Source: Alphaproteobacteria bacterium
Lineage (GTDB): Bacteria; Pseudomonadota; Alphaproteobacteria; Rhodobacterales; Rhodobacteraceae
NCBI GenBank assembly: GCA_003695135.1
Contig: RFIR01000004.1
Span: forward strand, 1 to 6,298
DNA: 6,298 nt
Reading direction: 5' to 3'
Below are positions 1-4,600 of the stretch, piece after piece. Every line of letters starts with the position of its first letter. Position 1 is the first letter of the stretch. A program made the translations under genes and the position numbers. The notes under the pieces were generated by a model. It saw nothing but the letters and a program-made list of their open reading frames with translations, searched no databases and was not told where the DNA came from.

Positions 1-770
1 CTGCGACCGTAGACCGCAAAGGAATGCTGGAAATAACCGAGCTCGCCGCTGGCCTGGCGATAGTCGCGCAGGCTGGACCCGCCCGCCGCGATGGCCTCGT
101 TCAGGACAGTGCGAATCGCATCGACCAGCCGCGCGACCTCTTCGGCCGACAGATCGCCGGCGGGCCGGAACGGGCTGACATGCGCCCGCCACAGCGCCTC
201 GCAGACATAGATGTTGCCCAGCCCGGCCACCACGCCCTGATCGAGCAGCACCGCCTTGACCGGGCTGCGCCGGCCCTTCAGCCGATCGCCGAGAAACTCC
301 GCGGAAAAGGCGTTGCCCAGAGGCTCCGGCCCCAGCCCGGCCAGCAGCGGATGTCCGTCCAGCGCCGCGGTCGGCGCCAGATCGATCACGCCGAAGCGGC
401 GGACATCGTTGAACACGATGCAGGTGCCGTCCTCCATGGTGAAGATCGCATGGTCGTGGCGCGTGTCGCGCTCCGCCGCGTGGTGGAATGCACCGGGCAT
501 GAGCGCGTCGGCATCGGGCCGCTCGATGATCAGCCGGCCCGACATGCCCAGATGCAGGATCAGCGTCTCGCCGCCCGACAGATCGGCCAGCAGGTATTTC
601 GACCGCCGCCGCAGCGCCAGCACGGTGCGTCCCGTCAGCCGCTCGGCCAGCCTCTCGGGCAGGGGCCGGCGCAGATCGGGCCGCCGAAGCTCGACCGCGG
701 CGATGCGCCTGCCTTCCATCACCGGCTGCAGGCCGCGCCGGACCGTCTCGACCTCGGGCAGCTCAGGCAT
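1..770 (-). CDS. mutM: Formamidopyrimidine-DNA glycosylase (Fpg/MutM), 3' end off the window
   Basis: Bifunctional base-excision repair enzyme that removes 8-oxoguanine and formamidopyrimidines from DNA and nicks the abasic site. About 256 codons are visible. The N-terminus reads MPELPEVETV: Pro2 is the Schiff-base nucleophile once Met is removed, and Glu3 is catalytic. Lys58 in RRRSKYLL matches the essential E. coli Lys57. HLGMSGRL (73-80) carries the void-filling Met. NDVRRFG (121-127) contains the Arg inserted into the helix, and VVAGLGNIYVCEALW (180-194) is the helix-two-turns-helix DNA-binding motif. The C-terminal zinc finger normally found in this family should lie left of position 1 and cannot be checked. 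The start is fixed by a GGAGG ribosome site (777-781) 6 nt upstream. The gene overlaps the preceding membrane-protein gene by 8 nt, which suggests translational coupling. Identity is near certain. Confidence 0.97.
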   Translation of the reverse strand, partial: MPELPEVETVRRGLQPVMEGRRIAAVELRRPDLRRPLPERLAERLTGRTVLALRRRSKYLLADLSGGETLILHLGMSGRLIIERPDADALMPGAFHHAAERDTRHDHAIFTMEDGTCIVFNDVRRFGVIDLAPTAALDGHPLLAGLGPEPLGNAFSAEFLGDRLKGRRSPVKAVLLDQGVVAGLGNIYVCEALWRAHVSPFRPAGDLSAEEVARLVDAIRTVLNEAIAAGGSSLRDYRQASGELGYFQHSFAVYGR

Positions 771-1356
771 CGCGATCCTCCCCCCGTATGCCCAGCGCCT
801 TGGCCCGTGCTTCGGCCATGGCCAGGAAATGGCCGAAGCCGCGCAGGTTGCTCGCCACCCGGATGCCCTCGCCATCGGGGGTGTCGGCGACGAGGTGGAA
901 GAAGCGCAGCCGCGGCCCGCCGCCGCCGGCGGCCAGCATGGCGCGCTGGCGGGTCTCGCGGTGCAGATCGGCAAGCTCCTCCCAGCGGTAGCTGCGCGTG
1001 CCGCGGCCGGGCTCGCTGACGCTCAGCCCCGTCTCGTCATATCGCAGGCGAAAGCCGCGATAGCGGCGCAGCACCCAGACCATCACCCCGCCGAGCACCA
1101 GCCCGGCGACCAGCAGCACCCAGACATCGGGGCCCATGCGCCCGCGCCAGATCTGCAGGGCGAAACCGGCGAGGAAGGCGAGCGCGAACATGCCCATCAG
1201 CGCGGCGCTGGACAGAAGCGCCGTCGAGGGGCGCAGCACATGGCGCCCGTCCTCCTCCTCGGGCGGGGCACGCCGGTCGCGGGCAAGCTGCAGGAAGACC
1301 AGCCCGGCCAGCGCCACCGCCGCCGCCAGAACCGCCCCGATCAGCCACCGGCCCAT
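763..1356 (-). CDS. Small three-span membrane protein of unknown function, upstream of mutM
   Basis: I do not recognise a named family. The protein is 197 residues from the chosen start, MGRWLIGA, which has GGAGGG (1362-1367) 5 nt upstream. Longer versions could begin at 1389 (208 residues) or 1440 (225 residues), but neither has as good a ribosome site. Three hydrophobic segments are visible: about 4-25, 46-70 and 78-96. A charged linker rich in Arg and Glu (26-43) joins the first two. The last 100 residues are soluble. Their first part (about 102-135, RLRYDETGLSV then YRWEELADLHRE) resembles the strand pattern of small bacterial PH-like domains that follow membrane spans, but this is only a visual impression. 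Its stop overlaps the mutM start (ATGCCTGA), so the two are probably one transcript, divergent from ubiE. Codon use matches its neighbours. It is very likely a real gene of unknown function. Confidence 0.8.
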   Translation of the reverse strand: MGRWLIGAVLAAAVALAGLVFLQLARDRRAPPEEEDGRHVLRPSTALLSSAALMGMFALAFLAGFALQIWRGRMGPDVWVLLVAGLVLGGVMVWVLRRYRGFRLRYDETGLSVSEPGRGTRSYRWEELADLHRETRQRAMLAAGGGGPRLRFFHLVADTPDGEGIRVASNLRGFGHFLAMAEARAKALGIRGEDRDA

Positions 1357-1388
1357 GCCTGCCCTCCGCACGCGACATCGCGCCGACA

Positions 1389-1416
1389 TTGTCTCGCCGC
1401 GCCTGCCGCCTATAAG
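1389..1416 (+). promoter_or_regulatory. Candidate sigma70-type promoter for ubiE-ubiB
   Basis: A -35-like TTGTCT (1389-1394; 4 of 6 match to consensus) and a -10-like TATAAG (1411-1416; 5 of 6) are 16 bp apart. Transcription would begin near 1423, giving a leader of about 25 nt before the ubiE ATG. The site lies in the 92-bp divergent gap between the membrane-protein gene and ubiE and is the only AT-rich stretch in it. The assignment is from sequence match alone. Confidence 0.5.
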
Positions 1417-1448
1417 GGAGGGGTGCAGCGAGAAGGGCAAGCCCCGCC

Positions 1449-2234
1449 ATGTCCAGCGACCCGACCGGCGACGAGACCGGCAACGATGCCGGCGATGAGG
1501 CGAGGACCGCCTCCTTCGGTTTCGAGACCATCCCCGAATCCGAAAAGGCCGGGCGGGTGCATGGCGTGTTCAGCTCGGTCGCCTCGCGCTACGATCTGAT
1601 GAATGATCTGATGTCGGCCGGCATGCACCGGCTGTGGAAGGACGCGCTGATCGACTGGCTGGCGCCGCATGCCGGGATGCGGCTGCTCGATCTCGCCGGC
1701 GGCACCGGCGACGTCGCCTTCCGCTTCCTGCGCCGGGGCGGCGGCAGCGCGGTGATCTGCGACATGACCGAGGAGATGCTGGCCGAGGGCCGCCGGCGGG
1801 CCGAGGCGCAGCATCTGGCCGACCGGCTCGACTGGGTGTGCGGCGATGCAATGGCGCTGCCCTTCGCCGATGCCAGCTTCGATGCCTGCACCATCTCCTT
1901 CGGCATCCGCAACGTCACCCGCATCGAGGATGCGCTGTCGGAGATTTACCGGGTGCTGCGGCTGGGCGGGCGCTTCCTGTGCCTGGAATTCAGCCAGGTG
2001 CCGGTGGAGGGGCTGCGCTGGCTCTACGACCGCTATTCCTTCAACGTCATCCCGGCGATGGGCCGGGCGGTGACCGGCGATGCGGACAGCTACCGCTATC
2101 TGGTCGAATCGATCCGCCGCTTTCCCGATCAGGAGACCTTCGCCGGGATGATCCGCGCGGCGGGTTTCGAGCGCGTCGCCTGGCGCAACCTGTCCATGGG
2201 CGTCGTGGCGCTGCATTCGGGGTGGAAGCTTTGA
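1449..2234 (+). CDS. ubiE: Ubiquinone/menaquinone C-methyltransferase UbiE
   Basis: SAM-dependent methyltransferase that adds the C-methyl group to the benzoquinol ring in ubiquinone synthesis (and to demethylmenaquinol where menaquinone is made). It is 261 residues, close to the roughly 250 of E. coli UbiE. The first 20 or so residues are an acidic, Gly/Asp-rich extension with no recognisable motif. Residues 48-63 (YDLMNDLMSAGMHRLW) fit the UbiE/COQ5 family signature. LLDLAGGTGDV (79-89) is SAM-binding motif I. D105 sits at the end of the second strand, GDAMALPF (132-139) follows, and GIRNVT (152-157) is family-typical. The second signature, RVLRLGGRFLCLEFS (168-182), has RLGG where KPGG is usual. 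The start ATG has AAGGG (1433-1437) 11 nt upstream, a slightly long spacing. ubiB follows after 2 nt, so the two form an operon. Confidence 0.96.
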   Translation: MSSDPTGDETGNDAGDEARTASFGFETIPESEKAGRVHGVFSSVASRYDLMNDLMSAGMHRLWKDALIDWLAPHAGMRLLDLAGGTGDVAFRFLRRGGGSAVICDMTEEMLAEGRRRAEAQHLADRLDWVCGDAMALPFADASFDACTISFGIRNVTRIEDALSEIYRVLRLGGRFLCLEFSQVPVEGLRWLYDRYSFNVIPAMGRAVTGDADSYRYLVESIRRFPDQETFAGMIRAAGFERVAWRNLSMGVVALHSGWKL

Positions 2235-2236
2235 CG

Positions 2237-3757
2237 ATGGTCGCCAGCGCCTGGCGGCTGGTCCAGACGCTGGCCACCTTCGAGCGCACCGGTGCCATGG
2301 AGGTGGCGCTGGAGGCGATGGAGGCGCCGCGCATCATCCGGGTGCTGAGCCGGGTGATCGGCGTGCCGCTTTCGGTGATCGGGCTGCGCGGCGATCCGTC
2401 CATGCCGCCGGTGCTGCGGGCGCTGACCGCGCTGGGCCCGGCCTACATCAAGTTCGGCCAGATCCTGTCGACGCGGCCCGATGTGGTGGGCAACGAGCTC
2501 GCCTCCGAGCTGCGCATCCTTCAGGACCGCCTGCCGCCGTTTCCGCAGGAGGAGGCTGAGGCCGAGATCGAGCGCGAGCTCGAGGCGCGCCCCGAGGAGC
2601 TCTTCACCAGCTTCTCGCCCCCGGTCGCTGCCGCCTCCATCGCCCAGGTGCACCGCGCGGTGCTGCGCGAAGGCGGGCGGGTGGTCGCGGTCAAGATCCT
2701 GCGCCCGCAGATCGAGCGCGCCTTTCGCCGCGACATCCAGGCCTTCTACTTCGCCGCCTCGGTGATCGAGTTCCTCTCGCCCGCCTCGCGCCGGCTGAAG
2801 CCGCATGCGGTGGTCGCCCATTTCGACTCCGTGGTGCAGGGCGAGCTCGATCTGCGGATGGAAGCCTCGGCCGCGGCCGAGTTTCATGCCAATACCGAGA
2901 AGGATCCCGGATTCAGGGTGCCGCTGGTGGTCTGGCCGCTCTCCTCGCGCCGGGTGCTGACCACCGAATGGGTCGAGGGCATCAATCTGGGCGACACCGA
3001 TGCGCTGATCGCCGCCGGCCACGACCTGCAGCGACTGGCTGCCCACGTCGTGCAGAGCTTCCTGCGTCACGCACTGCGCGACGGCTTCTTTCATGCCGAC
3101 ATGCATCAGGGCAATCTCAAGGTCGGCCCGGGCGGCGAGATCATCGCCATCGATTTCGGCATCATGGGCCGGATCGACGCCTATACCCGCCGCGTCTATG
3201 CCGAGATCCTGATGGGCTTCCTGCGCCAGGACTATCTGCGGGTGGCCGAGGTGCATTTCGAGGCCGGCTATGTGCCCCCCGATCGCGACGTGCATCTGTT
3301 CGCGCAGTCGCTGCGCTCGATCGGCGAGCCGATCTTCGGCCAGGATGCCAGCCGCATCTCCATGGCGCGGCTTCTGGCGCATCTCTTCGACGTCACCGAA
3401 CGCTTCGGCATGGAAACCCGCACCGAGCTGCTGCTGCTGCAGCGCACCATGGTGGTGGTCGAGGGGGTGGGCCGCTCGCTCGATCCCAACATGAACATGT
3501 GGGAGGTGGCGCGCCCGGTGGTCGAGGACTGGATCCGCGCCAATCTCGGCGCGCGCGCCATGGCCCGCGACATCCGCCGCTCGCTGACCATCCTGTCGCG
3601 CTTCGGCCCCAAGCTGCCAGCGATCACCGAGCATCTGCTGGTGGAGGCGGGCAGACGGCTGGAACCCGTGCCGGAACCGCCCGAGCGCCCGCGCTGGCCG
3701 GCCTTCGCCGCCGGGCTGGCGGCCGGGGCGGTGGCCGTGTGGTTGGCGCTGGGGTAG
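2237..3757 (+). CDS. ubiB: UbiB, atypical kinase/ATPase required for ubiquinone biosynthesis
   Basis: Member of the UbiB/ADCK/COQ8 family, an atypical protein-kinase fold with ATPase activity that supports the membrane-bound steps of ubiquinone synthesis. It is 506 residues. Motifs in order: the family-specific KxGQ segment IKFGQILSTRPD (71-82), the Ala-rich loop PPVAAASIAQVHRA (128-141), VAVKILRP with ATP-site Lys153, ELDLRMEA (203-210), the catalytic loop HADMHQGN (286-293; Gln replaces the commoner Pro), and the metal-binding DFG (306-308). The C-terminus, after a Pro/Glu/Arg-rich stretch, is one hydrophobic segment (about 487-506) that should anchor the protein in the inner membrane. E. 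coli UbiB has two such segments. The ATG at 2237 is chosen because GGAAG lies 8 nt upstream. An in-frame TTG at 2231 overlapping the ubiE stop is the alternative. Confidence 0.96.
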   Translation: MVASAWRLVQTLATFERTGAMEVALEAMEAPRIIRVLSRVIGVPLSVIGLRGDPSMPPVLRALTALGPAYIKFGQILSTRPDVVGNELASELRILQDRLPPFPQEEAEAEIERELEARPEELFTSFSPPVAAASIAQVHRAVLREGGRVVAVKILRPQIERAFRRDIQAFYFAASVIEFLSPASRRLKPHAVVAHFDSVVQGELDLRMEASAAAEFHANTEKDPGFRVPLVVWPLSSRRVLTTEWVEGINLGDTDALIAAGHDLQRLAAHVVQSFLRHALRDGFFHADMHQGNLKVGPGGEIIAIDFGIMGRIDAYTRRVYAEILMGFLRQDYLRVAEVHFEAGYVPPDRDVHLFAQSLRSIGEPIFGQDASRISMARLLAHLFDVTERFGMETRTELLLLQRTMVVVEGVGRSLDPNMNMWEVARPVVEDWIRANLGARAMARDIRRSLTILSRFGPKLPAITEHLLVEAGRRLEPVPEPPERPRWPAFAAGLAAGAVAVWLALG

Positions 3758-3849
3758 GGGGATTCACGCCCACGGCCGGGACCGCGGATCTTGGCCTTGT
3801 CGGCGTCCATAGAGTTCCGTCCGACACCGGGAAATCGCGGCCCTCCGGC

Positions 3850-3878
3850 TTGATCGGCCTGCTCGACGGTGGCATAGT
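3850..3878 (+). promoter_or_regulatory. Candidate promoter for the secreted-protein gene
   Basis: TTGATC (3850-3855; 4 of 6) and CATAGT (3873-3878; 4 of 6) are separated by 17 bp, the ideal spacing. They place transcription start near 3885, about 23 nt before the ATG at 3908. The rest of the 150-bp gap after ubiB (3758-3849) shows no gene and no convincing terminator. A weak inverted repeat GTCGG...CCGAC with a long loop is all that is visible. Read-through from ubiB therefore remains possible. Confidence 0.4.
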
Positions 3879-3893
3879 TACCGGATTATTTCG

Positions 3894-3911
3894 AAGGAGA
3901 ACATGGGATGA
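3894..3911 (+). promoter_or_regulatory. Strong Shine-Dalgarno with a two-codon mini-ORF before the start
   Basis: AAGGAGA (3894-3900) lies 7 nt before the ATG at 3908, ideal spacing. A closer ATG at 3903 would encode only Met-Gly-stop (ATG GGA TGA), and its stop overlaps the real start as ATGA (3908-3911). At 2 nt from the Shine-Dalgarno the first ATG is badly placed, so 3908 is taken as the gene start. Confidence 0.7.
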
Positions 3912-4399
3912 AAATGCGTTTCGTATGGCTTTTCGCGGCCGCTATTTTAACGTCGGCCGGCAGCGCCCCGGCCGCACCCGTCGCTGTCGAGGTGGTTCTG
4001 GAAACGCAGGAATCCATCAGGTTCGATTTCGCCGATGGGACCAAGCACTTCGTTCTTGCAGTCAGGCGCGAAGGCGTCGCGGAAGGCACAGGCCCGTTCG
4101 CGGGCGCGACCATTGCCGAAATCGGCTGGCATGACGTCAACCCGCCGAATTGGGGCTCACCTCAGGGCTATCTGCAGGTCACGGCACCCAATGGCGACGT
4201 CGCCGTGCTGCGCTGGAAGGTGACCGCGATCTTCACGAAGCCCGAAGGAAAGCTCAGCCTGCGCAATCACGGCATCTGGGAGCTGACCGGCGGAACCGGC
4301 CAGTTCGAGCGCATGCGCGGCGTGGGCGCGCTGACCATCCTGCCGCTGGGAGGTCCGAACAAGTTCACTCTGACCGGCGAGCTCGGACCCGCGCCATAG
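3908..4399 (+). CDS. Small secreted (periplasmic) protein of unknown function
   Basis: 163 residues with a clear Sec signal peptide: a positive start (MKMR), a hydrophobic core (about 5-17), and an Ala-x-Ala site ending at A22 (APA|AP). This predicts a mature periplasmic protein of about 141 residues. It has no cysteine and no further membrane span. The mature part alternates polar and hydrophobic residues as in an all-beta protein. It carries two similar Gly-rich turns, GTGPFAGATI (60-69) and GTGQFERMRGVGALTI (129-144 with the leading Gly), spaced about 70 residues apart. The second turn resembles the GTGxFxGxxGxG pattern of small beta-barrel proteins such as allene-oxide-cyclase-like or DUF3224-like folds. 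That comparison is from memory and not a family call. Trp and aromatic residues (W74, H75, W82, Y88, W103, W124) could line a pocket. It has its own promoter candidate and strong ribosome site, and an adenylate cyclase gene follows on the same strand. Function is unknown. Confidence 0.85.
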   Translation: MKMRFVWLFAAAILTSAGSAPAAPVAVEVVLETQESIRFDFADGTKHFVLAVRREGVAEGTGPFAGATIAEIGWHDVNPPNWGSPQGYLQVTAPNGDVAVLRWKVTAIFTKPEGKLSLRNHGIWELTGGTGQFERMRGVGALTILPLGGPNKFTLTGELGPAP

Positions 4400-4407
4400 G
4401 GCAGCGC

Positions 4408-4460
4408 GGGGCCGGAACCATCCGGTCCTGACATCCGCTCCTTTCCGGGTTTCGCCCGGG
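4408..4460 (+). terminator. Two GC-rich hairpins after the secreted-protein gene; possible terminator
   Basis: Hairpin 1 pairs 4408-4416 with 4421-4429 around an ACCA loop (nine pairs, two of them G-T). Hairpin 2 pairs about 4445-4450 with 4454-4459 around a 3-nt loop (CCGGG with CCCGG plus one G-T). Neither is followed by a T-tract, so classical intrinsic termination is not clear. Position just after the stop at 4399 is the main argument. They could instead protect the mRNA 3' end. Confidence 0.3.
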
Positions 4461-4584
4461 CCACTTGACGCTCTGCAATCGATTTCGGTTCCGAAGTGTC
4501 CGGTTCTGCCAAGGCTGTCGCCATCGGCGAACCGAATCCGCCTCTGATGCTGGAACCGCGCCGGGAAACTCGGTATCGTCAACT

Positions 4585-4600
4585 GGGAGGAACCGGATTG
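4585..4600 (+). promoter_or_regulatory. Ribosome binding site that selects the TTG start of the cyclase
   Basis: GGGAGG (4585-4590) stands 7 nt before TTG (4598-4600). The in-frame ATG at 4547 has no purine-rich site upstream. The TTG also gives an N-terminus (MERRLAAVFVADLVGYTRLM) that begins just where related cyclases, as I recall them, begin. No good promoter was found in the 198-bp gap 4400-4597; TTGACG (4465-4470) lacks a matching -10. Confidence 0.75.

Noticed and set aside
24..1599. Long plus-strand open frames (331 codons from 24 and 447 codons from 256)
   Set aside because: They run opposite to mutM and the membrane-protein gene and give Arg/Ser/Pro-rich, motif-free proteins. mutM is certain from its motifs.
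1410..2216. 268-codon minus-strand open frame across ubiE
   Set aside because: Shadow of ubiE; no motif and no ribosome binding site.
2129..3634. 501-codon open frame on the minus strand
   Set aside because: Antisense shadow of ubiB with low-complexity His/Gln/Arg-rich composition; ubiB is unambiguous in the plus frame.
3799..3825. Inverted repeat GTCGG...CCGAC after ubiB as a terminator
   Set aside because: Five-bp stem with a loop of about 17 nt and no T-tract; too weak to call.
2968..4134. 388-codon plus-strand open frame spanning the end of ubiB and the following gap
   Set aside because: Out-of-frame Arg/His/Gly-rich translation overlapping both ubiB and the secreted-protein gene, which have clear motifs or a signal peptide.
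4465..4493. TTGACG as a -35 element for the cyclase gene
   Set aside because: The sequence 16-18 bp downstream (GGTTCCGA) bears no resemblance to a -10 box.
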